The position numbers were made by a program, and so were the translations under genes. A stretch of DNA of 36,066 nt from Alphaproteobacteria bacterium (GTDB taxonomy: Bacteria > Pseudomonadota > Alphaproteobacteria > UBA9655), in NCBI GenBank assembly GCA_019752515.1, contig JAIEMB010000035.1:1-36066 (forward strand). The letters are read 5' to 3'. This document shows positions 1 to 6,932 of the stretch, piece after piece (positions within the stretch are counted from its first letter, which is position 1; each line of letters opens with the position of its first letter). Under the pieces are notes generated by a model. The model did not search any database, had not been told where the DNA came from, and was given only the letters and a program-made list of their open reading frames with translations.

Positions 1-2
1 GC

Positions 3-758
3 AGTCAGACAGGTGGCCTAAGCATTGGTGGCGACCATGAGATTCTCTGCAATACCTATCTAGGTATTTTAGGAGGTTTCTCCACCACGCCTTTCCATTG
101 GGGACAGGATCGGGGATATGGGCGGATGAAGAGTTATTACGGAGGCCTCTATGGAACCTGGCTCAGCCAAACCGGCCTTTATGCGGATGGGCAAATCATA
201 GCTGGAGGGGATCAGTTCCACTCCAAACGCAACATTAAGTTTCCTGGTATTAACCGGATTGCGAAACAAAGCCATAAGGCAGGACAATTCTCCGCAAATG
301 CGGAAGTAGGCTACGCTTGGATGCTTCAGCCTTTCACCTTGCAACCCTTCTTAGATGGAACCTACATGTTTGCGAAGGAGCAAGGGTTTAGGGAAAAAGG
401 AGCTCAAAGTCTGAACTTTAACATTAAATCAAAGACCTCCCAATTCTTAAGAGGAGAAGTCGGTGCTCAAATATACAGAACATACGTTCTGTGTGATGCC
501 CTTGTGCGACCTGCCTTTCAGTTATCTTACGTGCACAAGCATCCCATCAGCGGCACTCATGTGAAGGGTGGCCTCGTAGGAGAGCCTCAAACCCTGACCT
601 TATTAGGAGACAGCAAGGTCCGTAATCAAGTGGCCCCTGGTGTAGGTGTTACGGTCCAGTTTGCAAAGGGCCTCTACATTATTGCGAACGTCTCAGCCCA
701 GCTCGGCAGCGGCCAAAACCTCGGCGATGCCCTCGTCAGGGTCGGGTATGATTTTTAA
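3..758 (+). CDS. Autotransporter beta-barrel domain, C-terminal part (5' end outside window)
   Basis: The reading frame is open from the left edge, so this is the end of a longer gene; an internal ATG at 126 is not the start. About 251 residues are visible. They show alternating aromatic/polar strands rich in Gly, repeated GxY-type turns (YYGGLYGTWL, ADGQIIAGG, ANAEVGYAW) and a C-terminal RVGYDF ending in Phe. A terminal aromatic residue is the usual BAM-recognition signal of outer-membrane barrels. The length and pattern fit the autotransporter translocator family (type V secretion), which anchors a passenger at the cell surface. The passenger cannot be seen, so its role (adhesin or other) is unknown. 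An unrelated outer-membrane barrel is the main alternative. Confidence 0.8.
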   Translation, partial: SQTGGLSIGGDHEILCNTYLGILGGFSTTPFHWGQDRGYGRMKSYYGGLYGTWLSQTGLYADGQIIAGGDQFHSKRNIKFPGINRIAKQSHKAGQFSANAEVGYAWMLQPFTLQPFLDGTYMFAKEQGFREKGAQSLNFNIKSKTSQFLRGEVGAQIYRTYVLCDALVRPAFQLSYVHKHPISGTHVKGGLVGEPQTLTLLGDSKVRNQVAPGVGVTVQFAKGLYIIANVSAQLGSGQNLGDALVRVGYDF

Positions 759-1036
759 AAAAAATTAATTAATCTCAACTGTATTTAAGGAGAGAAGTTA
801 AGGAGAGAATGTAGAGAGGGTTTTGTCAGGCCCAAGTTCATAATTGGTGAACTCTGTGAAGAGAGGGGATGACGTATTTATAAAGTGATAGCGTCAATGA
901 TAAGCGAAAGTGTTCAGGAACTTTGTTAAGGGGAAATGGTTTTCCACAACAGATTTTTTGCATTCACAGAGGCTTATTTTGAATTTTCATCAGCTGGTTT
1001 TTCATATTTCTACCAACCTTTCGTAAATAAGTGTAT

Positions 1037-2230
1037 CTAAGATTGGTTTTCAGATAAAAGAGCTGCAACCCCTGGTAAGGTTTTTCCTTCAAGCCATTCA
1101 AGGAATGCTCCTCCTGCCGTTGAAACATAGCTAAAGTCGTGGAGAACATTGGCGTGAGCAAGAGCAGCCACCGTATCTCCGCCACCAGCTACGGAGAGAA
1201 GAGATCCTTCCAGAGTTAATTTGGCAGCACTATGGGCGAGTCTACTTGTCCCTTCATCAAAGGGGGGGGTCTCGAAGACACCCAGCGGACCATTCCAAAG
1301 AAGGGTATGACACATTCTCATTTTTTCAAAAATTGTTGCGCACGTTGACGGTCCAATATCTAGTATCATTTCTTCATCTTCTACATCTCGAATAGATCTT
1401 ACTTTTATTGTCGCTTTTTTGTCCAATGCCTTTGCAACCACAACATCTTGCGGTAAGAAAATATTTGTTTCTTTTGAAAGAATTTCGTGAGCGGTGTTCA
1501 AAAGATCAGGTTCATATAAAGAGGCCCCAATCCCATATCCCTGAGCCGCTAGAAAAGTATTTGCCATAGCCCCTCCAATGACCAAAGCATCTACTTTTGA
1601 TATGAGGTTTCCAAGGACGGGCAATTTTGTGGAAATTTTAGCTCCTCCTATAATAGCCATAAGAGGTCGTTTTGGGTTCCCAAGGGCAAGATTAAGGGCT
1701 TTAAGTTCTTCTTCCATCAAACGACCCGCATAGGAGGGCAGAATATGAGCAATACCTTCTGTTGAAGCATGGGCACGGTGAGCTGTTGAGAAAGCATCAT
1801 TAACGTAAATATCTCCCCAGCTTGCTATCTCTTGAGCAAACTTTAGATTGTTCTCCTCTTCTTGGGGAATGAAACGGATGTTTTCTAAGAGTAATACCTC
1901 GCTATCTTTAAGAACTTGAATGGCTTGTTCAACTTGCGGGCCTGAAGATACCGTACAAAAAAAAACAGGTATTGGGCTTAAAGCATCTTTAAGAGCCTTT
2001 GCAATGGGAGCTAATGAAAAGGACTTATCCACCCCTTGGGGTCGCCCTAAATGGGAGAGGATAATGACTTTAGCTCCTTTTAATACAAGTTCCCTTAAGG
2101 TGGGGAGGCTGCGTTCAAGTCGAGTTGTGTCGGCGATAACACCGTTTTGGAGAGGGAGATTAAGGTCAAGTCGTACGAGGACCCGCTTCCCTTTTACCTG
2201 AGCATCATCAAGAGTATGAAAATTAAGCAT
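1037..2230 (-). CDS. pgk: Phosphoglycerate kinase
   Basis: Converts 1,3-bisphosphoglycerate and ADP to 3-phosphoglycerate and ATP in glycolysis, in the cytoplasm. The 397 residues match the usual family length. Family motifs seen in order are VRLDLNLP and SHLGRP (substrate-binding N-domain), HRAHAST, GGAKISTKLPVL, GGAMANTFL, WNGPLGVFE, GGGDTVAAL and the C-terminal STAGGAFLEWLEGK. The frame is open 51 codons further upstream, but that extension has no similarity to PGK. The ATG at 2230 gives MLNFHTLDD and has an AGGTGA-type ribosome site just upstream, so it is chosen. The gene is divergent from the small unknown gene at 2407. A functional PGK argues for retained lower glycolysis or gluconeogenesis. 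Confidence 0.97.
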   Translation of the reverse strand: MLNFHTLDDAQVKGKRVLVRLDLNLPLQNGVIADTTRLERSLPTLRELVLKGAKVIILSHLGRPQGVDKSFSLAPIAKALKDALSPIPVFFCTVSSGPQVEQAIQVLKDSEVLLLENIRFIPQEEENNLKFAQEIASWGDIYVNDAFSTAHRAHASTEGIAHILPSYAGRLMEEELKALNLALGNPKRPLMAIIGGAKISTKLPVLGNLISKVDALVIGGAMANTFLAAQGYGIGASLYEPDLLNTAHEILSKETNIFLPQDVVVAKALDKKATIKVRSIRDVEDEEMILDIGPSTCATIFEKMRMCHTLLWNGPLGVFETPPFDEGTSRLAHSAAKLTLEGSLLSVAGGGDTVAALAHANVLHDFSYVSTAGGAFLEWLEGKTLPGVAALLSENQS

Positions 2231-2406
2231 ATAGTCACCTAAGGACTTCTTATAATATGATGTATGTGAAAGATTTTTGCAGATATGCCTTTTAAAGTAC
2301 ACTTTTTTCTTTGATGGCAATGGAGCTCTTACGGATGGGCAATCAAGAAGTTTGATATATCTTCTGCAATTTAAGAGTATCATAAATGAAATAATGGGAG
2401 ATCTGA

Positions 2407-2673
2407 ATGGGCCGATATAAATCGCCAGTAGATGCTATTCTGAAAGATATTGAAGATATATTTGAGCAAGCGCTGGCAAAAGCGAATTTTTCAGTAGCTT
2501 TGAAAGCAAAAGAACTTTTAGGTCGAGAGCAAGGACTTTTTCTCACAAAGCGTCCTCCCTCTAAGAAAGAGACGATTAATCTTGCAGACTTGTCTGAAGA
2601 AGATTTGCTTCAACTTATTCAACAACTTGAATCGAAACTTAATTTTGAACGTAGTGGGAAAAATTTTAATTAA
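2407..2673 (+). CDS. Small helical protein of unknown function
   Basis: 88 residues, no signal peptide or membrane segment, predicted mostly helical and highly charged. A purine-rich GGGAG lies 7-11 bases before the ATG. The stretch VALKAKELLGREQGLFL resembles a helix seen in some phage terminase small subunits (KAxELLGxxLGxF), and the C-terminal part (LSEEDLLQLIQQLESKL) looks like a short coiled coil. The resemblance is a short motif only, so no function is assigned; a phage-derived or DNA-binding protein is possible. It lies 28 bases before the frameshifted gene at 2702 and may be co-transcribed with it. Confidence 0.6.
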   Translation: MGRYKSPVDAILKDIEDIFEQALAKANFSVALKAKELLGREQGLFLTKRPPSKKETINLADLSEEDLLQLIQQLESKLNFERSGKNFN

Positions 2674-2701
2674 TTATTTTAAATTTTAGTACAAAGTATG
2701 C

Positions 2702-3108
2702 TTGGCAAAGAGGAAGGAAGCTATTGTTTCGGCAGCTAGAACACAAAAAAAAGTTCAAGGGAGAAATAAAAGTGCCTTAGTAAAGACAGTGAAACGTCCT
2801 ATAAATTCCCAGCAAGAACTTCCTCATGTTAGGGTGAATAAAAAGTCAGTTGCGGATACATTTAAGAACATTGATAATCATACTGATCGTTATATATGGG
2901 CTAAAAAAATATTGCGAAATCTGTGGAGATTATGGAAGCAATAGATCGTTATGAGAAAACAATCCCTCAAAATCAAACTTTTTCTAAGGTTGCAACTAAA
3001 AACCTTAGAGAATTTGTTAAAGCCATTTCTGATTTTGAACCCGTGTTTCCTGGTATTACGAAAGTAATACAACAGCGTTTTAAAGATAAATTTGGGTTTC
3101 AATGTTAA
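2702..3108 (+). pseudogene. Probable single gene split by a frameshift at a run of seven A
   Basis: Two overlapping frames cover this stretch. The first starts at TTG 2702, is lysine-rich, and stops at 2944 after an unusual ILRNLWRLWKQ tail. The second is open in the other frame from just after the stop at 2902 to 3108 (ends KDKFGFQC). A run of seven A at 2903-2909 sits exactly where the frames could join: a -1 slip there gives ...IWAKKNIAKSVEIMEAIDRYE..., a smooth amphipathic helix, and a protein of about 135 residues. The likeliest readings are a recent inactivating indel, a sequencing error, or transcriptional/ribosomal slippage. The family is not recognised. The start is uncertain because TTG is used and no clear Shine-Dalgarno is seen. 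Confidence 0.5.
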
Positions 3109-3282
3109 TTTTGAGAGTTTGGGAGTATCGTAATATTAGATAGATATGAGACCCCCCTACTTTTTTCTTTTCATTTTATTCAATGCTTTCACGGAATAGG
3201 TGAAAAATATCTTAATTCATGTTTCTAATAGAAAAAATAGACTAGTTTTCATTCTTGTTTTGGCGTATAGGAAATTAAGAAT

Positions 3283-3302
3283 ATATATTTAATTAAATAT
3301 AT
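3283..3302. repeat. Perfect 20-bp AT palindrome
   Basis: A fully self-complementary stretch made only of A and T lies in the otherwise gene-free 3109-3397 interval upstream of the repeat-protein gene. It could be a protein-binding site or simple low-complexity sequence. Apart from a run of six C near 3154, nothing else was recognised in that interval. Confidence 0.5.
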
Positions 3303-3397
3303 TCTTTAAAAACATTGATCTAAATGTTGAGGAATGAAGCATTTATTGATTATGTAATGTTAAGTTGTAATGTAATAGTCAGAAAAGGATGTTAATA

Positions 3398-3745
3398 ATG
3401 AAAATTAAAATAGCTATAATACTTATGCTAGGAATATCAGTTCCTTCTATTGTTTGTAGTATGCGCGAACGTGATGATCAGGGTGAGGATAATCGACATA
3501 GCAGGCCGTATCAATCTGGTTATGGTAGCGAACCCTCAGGGTATCAACCTTATCAATCTGGTTATGGTAGCGAATCCTCAGGGTATCAACCTTATCAATC
3601 TAGTTATGGTAGCGAACCCTCAGGGTATCAACCTTATCAATCTGGTTATGGTAGCGAACCCTCAGGATATCAACCTTATCAATCTAGTTATGGTAGCGAA
3701 CCCTCAGGATATCAACCTTATCAATCTGATTATGGTAGTAATTAG
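3398..3745 (+). CDS. Exported Tyr/Gly/Ser-rich repeat protein, copy 1
   Basis: 115 residues from the chosen ATG at 3398. An ATG at 3389 is also in frame, but AAAAGGA at 3383-3389 is correctly spaced only for 3398. Residues 1-20 (MKIKIAIILMLGISVPSIVC) are a short signal peptide. The mature part is low complexity: five complete 14-residue units of the type YGSEPSGYQPYQS plus one partial unit. There is no recognisable domain and no good lipobox. The repeats are nearly identical in DNA, suggesting recent expansion. A sister gene with the same unit lies at 4228. Both are followed by the same stem-loop, and an O-antigen-ligase-like gene follows the second. Function is unknown; secreted or surface-displayed and possibly modified on Ser or Tyr is inference. 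Confidence 0.75.
   Translation: MKIKIAIILMLGISVPSIVCSMRERDDQGEDNRHSRPYQSGYGSEPSGYQPYQSGYGSESSGYQPYQSSYGSEPSGYQPYQSGYGSEPSGYQPYQSSYGSEPSGYQPYQSDYGSN
3518..3742 (+). repeat. 42-bp tandem repeat, five full units and one partial
   Basis: Units begin at 3518, 3560, 3602, 3644 and 3686, with a partial unit from 3728. The 42-bp period equals 14 codons and preserves the frame. Units differ at a few positions only (for example Gly/Ser at the first codon, Pro/Ser at codon 6). Confidence 0.95.
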
Positions 3746-3757
3746 GAAAGTTAATCT

Positions 3758-3790
3758 ATTGAAGATCTTGGTGTTTCTGAGATCTTCAAT
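3758..3790 (+). promoter_or_regulatory. Stem-loop downstream of repeat-protein gene 1 (copy A)
   Basis: Perfect 11-bp inverted repeat (arms ATTGAAGATCT and AGATCTTCAAT) with an 11-base loop TGGTGTTTCTG. It begins 12 bases after the stop codon. No U-run follows, so a classical intrinsic terminator is not convincing; an RNA stability element or regulator-binding site is possible. The same element, loop included, recurs at 4462-4494. Confidence 0.85.
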
Positions 3791-3797
3791 ATTCTAA

Positions 3798-4227
3798 GAC
3801 TAGACGAATGCCATTTGTAGAAATGTTATTCCTAAAAATGGCTACAACATAGGAGAGTTGTTTTAAACGAGGACTTCAATATCAGAAGTATGTACTAGGT
3901 AGAAATGAGGTAAGTACTTACGGTGTGATACGTAGAGTCTGTTCTGATTTAGAAGTAGGCATTTTAGCAGAGAATAAAAAAGAGACTGTAAATTCATGCT
4001 GGCATCAGCAATAATGTGAGGGAAATTGTCCATACACAATGAGCAGCTTCAAAAGGAATTTGGGGCTAGACTTATAAGGACTGGCCTATTTTGTGTCAAA
4101 AACTAGAATAAAAAAAGTTCTACATGATTAATCGTATCTTAAACATTATGGATGAGACTATATCTGCTGTTTGAAATAGATTAAACAGGATGAACAATAA
4201 GTTTAAATCAGAAAGGAAACTAATATC
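3798..4227. other. Gene-free interval with possibly decayed coding sequence
   Basis: No long open frame is present. On the plus strand, fragments such as EVSTYGVIRRVCSDLEVGI (around 3910) and EQLQKEFGARLIRTGLF (around 4040-4090) look protein-like but are broken by stops. The second faintly recalls IS982/IS5-type transposase text. I cannot assign it, and no terminal inverted repeats were found. It separates the two related repeat-protein genes and may be a remnant of the event that duplicated or separated them. Confidence 0.3.
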
Positions 4228-4449
4228 ATGTTAAAAAACAATCTCCAAAAATTGCTCTTTACAGGTATGATTTTTTTCTTACTACCAATAGGTGCGCAAT
4301 CAAACAATAGCACAAAAGCAGAAGATGGGATTAAGCCCCGGCCAGTGTCTTATGGTAGTGAGCCAGCAGGATCTCAACCTTATCAATCCCAGTATGGTAG
4401 TGAGCCAGCAGGATCTCAGCCTTATCAATCCAGGTATGGTAGCCAATAG
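4228..4449 (+). CDS. Exported Tyr/Gly/Ser-rich repeat protein, copy 2
   Basis: 73 residues with AGAAAGGA upstream of the ATG. Residues 1 to about 24 form a signal peptide (basic N-end, hydrophobic LLFTGMIFFLLPIGA). After a short charged linker come two complete 14-residue units of the type YGSEPAGSQPYQSQ and a partial one. The unit length and core (YGSEP.G.QPYQS) match the protein at 3398, so the two are paralogs with different copy number. The common stem-loop and then the O-antigen-ligase-like gene follow within 62 bases. Function is unknown. The mature peptide would be only about 49 residues and probably disordered. Confidence 0.7.
   Translation: MLKNNLQKLLFTGMIFFLLPIGAQSNNSTKAEDGIKPRPVSYGSEPAGSQPYQSQYGSEPAGSQPYQSRYGSQ
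4351..4446 (+). repeat. 42-bp tandem repeat, two full units and one partial
   Basis: Units begin at 4351 and 4393, with a 12-base partial unit at 4435-4446. The period and core codons are the same as in the 3518-3742 array, but with Ala-Gly-Ser instead of Ser-Gly-Tyr in the middle. Confidence 0.9.
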
Positions 4450-4461
4450 ACAAGTGATGCC

Positions 4462-4494
4462 ATTGAAGATCTTGGTGTTTCTGAGATCTTCAAT
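4462..4494 (+). promoter_or_regulatory. Stem-loop downstream of repeat-protein gene 2 (copy B)
   Basis: Identical arms and loop to the element at 3758-3790; identity extends three bases further 3'. Here it ends 16 bases before the ATG of the O-antigen-ligase-like gene, which lacks a clear Shine-Dalgarno. The hairpin could therefore affect translation or read-through into that gene. Confidence 0.85.
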
Positions 4495-4510
4495 ATTTTG
4501 AGATCAGAAA

Positions 4511-6169
4511 ATGTCAATTGTTGAATCGTTATTATTAAATATTAAAAAATACTATAAAGAATATAGCTTTTTTTATGATACTTCTTATTTGATAGTTTTT
4601 GTGTTGTTATTTTCCCCATTTATTACTTCAAACAAATATCCTGATTCTTTCACAACGATTAAATGGAATATTATACTCTTATCTACAAATATAATGTTTT
4701 TCTTTTTTTTATTTAAAACTAAATCTATCGCTTTTCCAAAAATTCCGCACATTTCAGTATATGTTGGTGCATTGATCCTTTGTATGGTTGCCATAAATTC
4801 GTACGCTCATAATGTTCCCTTATTTTCGTATGAAAATACGAGACGTTTTATATTTTGGGGAGCAGCTATATTTTATTTTAATTTATTTTGTCGAGAAAAT
4901 AACGAGAGCTTTTTGAAAATTGAAAAGGTTATTTTTCTTTCTTCACTTGTTTTTGTGCTCCTCGCTTTAGCTCAATATATTCTTAATCCCGAGTTCCCTC
5001 CTTATTTAACTTTTGGGAATATCAACCTTTCTTCTGAGTTCATTGGGTTTTCTCTTGCCTTTCAATTTTGCTTCTTAACTCGCTGCTGGAAACAAGGCGA
5101 AACCTCATGGTTTTTAAATATATTAGCTGCTTTGTCCCTTACATACATTTATTTCACAAATTGCCGTTCTGTTATGATTGGCTCTGTTTTGATCATATTA
5201 TTTTCTTTTTTTATTGATAAAAGAATGCTTAAAGAAAAAATTAAAATTCTATTTTCAGCAATAATATTTATATATTTAATCAGGCAACTTATTTATTCTC
5301 TTTACCCTGAAGTAGTATTTATGTCGTTTTCGGATAAGGGGTCCTCATTTCGTTGGCTTCTTTATACTAATACTTTGGTAATGATTTATAACAATCCTTT
5401 CGGCGTTGGAGTTGGACAGTTTGAGTTTGCTTCTCTTCCTTATCTTGGTTCTCTTTTTCCTACATTAAATGAGTGGTTGCTTTTCTCTACTCCGCATAAT
5501 GAGTATTTACACTATTTGTCTGAAGATGGTGTTGCTTTGTCATTTTTATTTTTTATATTTGGACTTAGTTTTATCTGCTTAAGTTGGAGAGATATTAAGC
5601 AAATTTTTATCTTTCACTCAGAAATATTTTATTTTTTTATTATGTTATTTATTCAAGCGCTTTTTCAATTTCCTCTTTTAGAGCCCTTACCTTATGTAAT
5701 GACAGCTTTAATGATAGGTTATTTCTTTTCCATTTTACAGAGGGAGAGGGTGAGTTATAAGGTGAAGGGTATATCTAGGGTTTTTCTTATAGGTATTAAT
5801 TTTATTGCTACCTTAATTGTTATAGTTTCCTTTTCTGCAAAGTATATTTCATTTAATTTTCCATATAATGAGCAACTAAATAAATTTGCTTGCTCTTATG
5901 GTAATCGAAATTGGATTTCATGTTTAAATGTTTCTTATTCCTATTTAAATAAAGCTGAATATGATAAAGCGGCACTTTATGCATCCAAAACGTTAGAGTG
6001 GCAGCCCTTGAACTATCAAGGGATGAAGCTTTTGGGCCTTTCTTATCTATACTCTGGACAGCGCGCAAAGGCTTGTAAGTTATTTGGTGAATATGATGCT
6101 CTTTTTCAAAATCAAAGTTCTCTTCATGAACAATTTATGAAAGAATGTATGCCATATTTTGAGAAGTAA
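4511..6169 (+). CDS. O-antigen ligase / PglL-like polytopic membrane protein with TPR tail
   Basis: 552 residues with about 11-13 hydrophobic segments and a C-terminal soluble part. The Wzy_C/WaaL family signatures are present: FGNIN (about 168-172) like the GNxN of PglL/WaaL proteins, CRSVMIG (R219), SSFRWLLY then NNPFGVGVGQFEF (R281 to about 306), and the periplasmic TPHNEYLHY carrying His329, which matches the catalytic His of this family. Residues 470-535 look like one or two TPR units (AEYDKAALYASKTLEWQP). The family transfers lipid-linked glycans to lipid A core or to proteins (PglL/PilO O-oligosaccharyltransferases) across the inner membrane. Which acceptor is used here cannot be told. 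The neighbouring Ser/Tyr-rich exported repeat proteins make a protein acceptor worth considering. Codon use is strongly AT-rich, unlike the gyrB block. Confidence 0.85.
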   Translation: MSIVESLLLNIKKYYKEYSFFYDTSYLIVFVLLFSPFITSNKYPDSFTTIKWNIILLSTNIMFFFFLFKTKSIAFPKIPHISVYVGALILCMVAINSYAHNVPLFSYENTRRFIFWGAAIFYFNLFCRENNESFLKIEKVIFLSSLVFVLLALAQYILNPEFPPYLTFGNINLSSEFIGFSLAFQFCFLTRCWKQGETSWFLNILAALSLTYIYFTNCRSVMIGSVLIILFSFFIDKRMLKEKIKILFSAIIFIYLIRQLIYSLYPEVVFMSFSDKGSSFRWLLYTNTLVMIYNNPFGVGVGQFEFASLPYLGSLFPTLNEWLLFSTPHNEYLHYLSEDGVALSFLFFIFGLSFICLSWRDIKQIFIFHSEIFYFFIMLFIQALFQFPLLEPLPYVMTALMIGYFFSILQRERVSYKVKGISRVFLIGINFIATLIVIVSFSAKYISFNFPYNEQLNKFACSYGNRNWISCLNVSYSYLNKAEYDKAALYASKTLEWQPLNYQGMKLLGLSYLYSGQRAKACKLFGEYDALFQNQSSLHEQFMKECMPYFEK

Positions 6170-6359
6170 GGCTTTCTATTTCGTGGTTCGTAATTTTGTT
6201 TACTAGAAATCTCCTAAGCCATGAGCCCGAGCATTAAAAAAATCGCATTTATCCTGCCTTTGATGTTACTCTGCTGCAAAGCTATTGTTTTGTATATCCG
6301 ATTGTTTCTGCTTGTGCTTAGGTGTATAAATAGTTTAAAGCAAGACAATCGATGAGAAC

Positions 6360-6388
6360 TTGTAAAATAATTGAATTTAATATAAAAT
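6360..6388 (+). promoter_or_regulatory. Candidate sigma-70 promoter for the FKBP gene
   Basis: TTGTAA at 6360-6365, a 17-base spacer and TAAAAT at 6383-6388 would start transcription near 6395, giving a short leader that contains the AAAGGA ribosome site. The rest of the 6170-6359 gap holds only a doubtful 44-codon hydrophobic frame (6221-6355). Confidence 0.4.
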
Positions 6389-6414
6389 CATCTGAAAGAA
6401 AGGAATACAATTCT

Positions 6415-6828
6415 ATGAAATCAATGTTAATCGGAGGATTTATGACAATTGTTTCACCATTTATGGTTCATGCAGATGCGGATCAAATAACGCAAACTCC
6501 TTCGGGACTATCTTATAAGGATACCAAAGTTGGAGAGGGTGTTTCACCTCAAAACGGACAAACAGTTGTCGTTCACTATACAGGTTGGCTCCAACAAAAT
6601 GATCAGAAGTTTGACAGTTCTGTTGATCGTGGTGAGCCGTTTCGCTTTCATATTGCAAAGGGAGAAGTTATTCCGGGATGGGATGAAGGAGTTGCTACAA
6701 TGAAGGTTGGTGGCAAACGCCAGCTCATTATCCCTGCGGATTTGGCCTATGGGGCAAAAGGTGTTCCGGGAGCCATTCCTCCAAATGCGACGTTAGTTTT
6801 TGATGTTGAGCTCTTGGGGGTAGAATAA
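6415..6828 (+). CDS. Exported FKBP-type peptidyl-prolyl cis-trans isomerase
   Basis: 137 residues from ATG 6415, chosen because AAAGGA lies 11-16 bases upstream and a signal peptide follows (hydrophobic to VHA, about residue 19). An in-frame ATG at 6352 would bury that signal. The rest is one FKBP domain: SGLSYKDTKVGEG, the VHYTGWL core, FDSS, RGEPFRFHI, the EVIPGWDEG active-site stretch, AYGAKG, IPPNATLVFDVELL. It catalyses prolyl isomerisation of envelope proteins, presumably in the periplasm. There is no Mip-type N-terminal dimerisation helix, so it is a minimal single-domain form. It is apparently transcribed alone and followed by a strong hairpin. Confidence 0.93.
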   Translation: MKSMLIGGFMTIVSPFMVHADADQITQTPSGLSYKDTKVGEGVSPQNGQTVVVHYTGWLQQNDQKFDSSVDRGEPFRFHIAKGEVIPGWDEGVATMKVGGKRQLIIPADLAYGAKGVPGAIPPNATLVFDVELLGVE

Positions 6829-6861
6829 AAGATCGATATTTAAGAATAAGTTTATATAGGC

Positions 6862-6902
6862 ACATAGTCTTTTGTTTTAATGAAAAAAACAAAAGACTAT
6901 GT
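6862..6902. terminator. Bidirectional intrinsic terminator
   Basis: Perfect 17-bp stem (6862-6878 with 6886-6902) and a 7-base loop. Runs of T sit inside the arm on either strand rather than after the stem. It lies between the convergent FKBP and serine-hydrolase genes and could serve both. Confidence 0.7.
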
Positions 6903-6932
6903 CTCAGACGTTAGGATGAGGATTCCCAAGGT

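Noticed and set aside
795-823. Direct repeat TTAAGGAGAGAA at two nearby positions after the autotransporter gene
   Set aside because: It is short, purine-rich and isolated in a 278-base gap with no other structure; it is probably chance.
2231-2383. 51-codon N-terminal extension of pgk
   Set aside because: The extension has no PGK similarity, and the internal ATG at 2230 has a proper ribosome site and the usual protein start.
3518-3742. Regular 42-bp repeats considered as a CRISPR array
   Set aside because: The units are contiguous with no spacers and encode an in-frame protein repeat.
3450-3797. Second-frame ORF across the repeats of copy 1, ending LKILVFLRSSIF
   Set aside because: The repeat period is a multiple of three, so every frame stays open. 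The common C-terminal text with the frame at 4292-4501 comes from the shared stem-loop DNA. Those frames have no signal peptide or ribosome site.
6221-6355. 44-codon hydrophobic ORF before the FKBP gene
   Set aside because: It looks like a signal-like peptide but has no Shine-Dalgarno and no recognisable relative; it is better left as intergenic.
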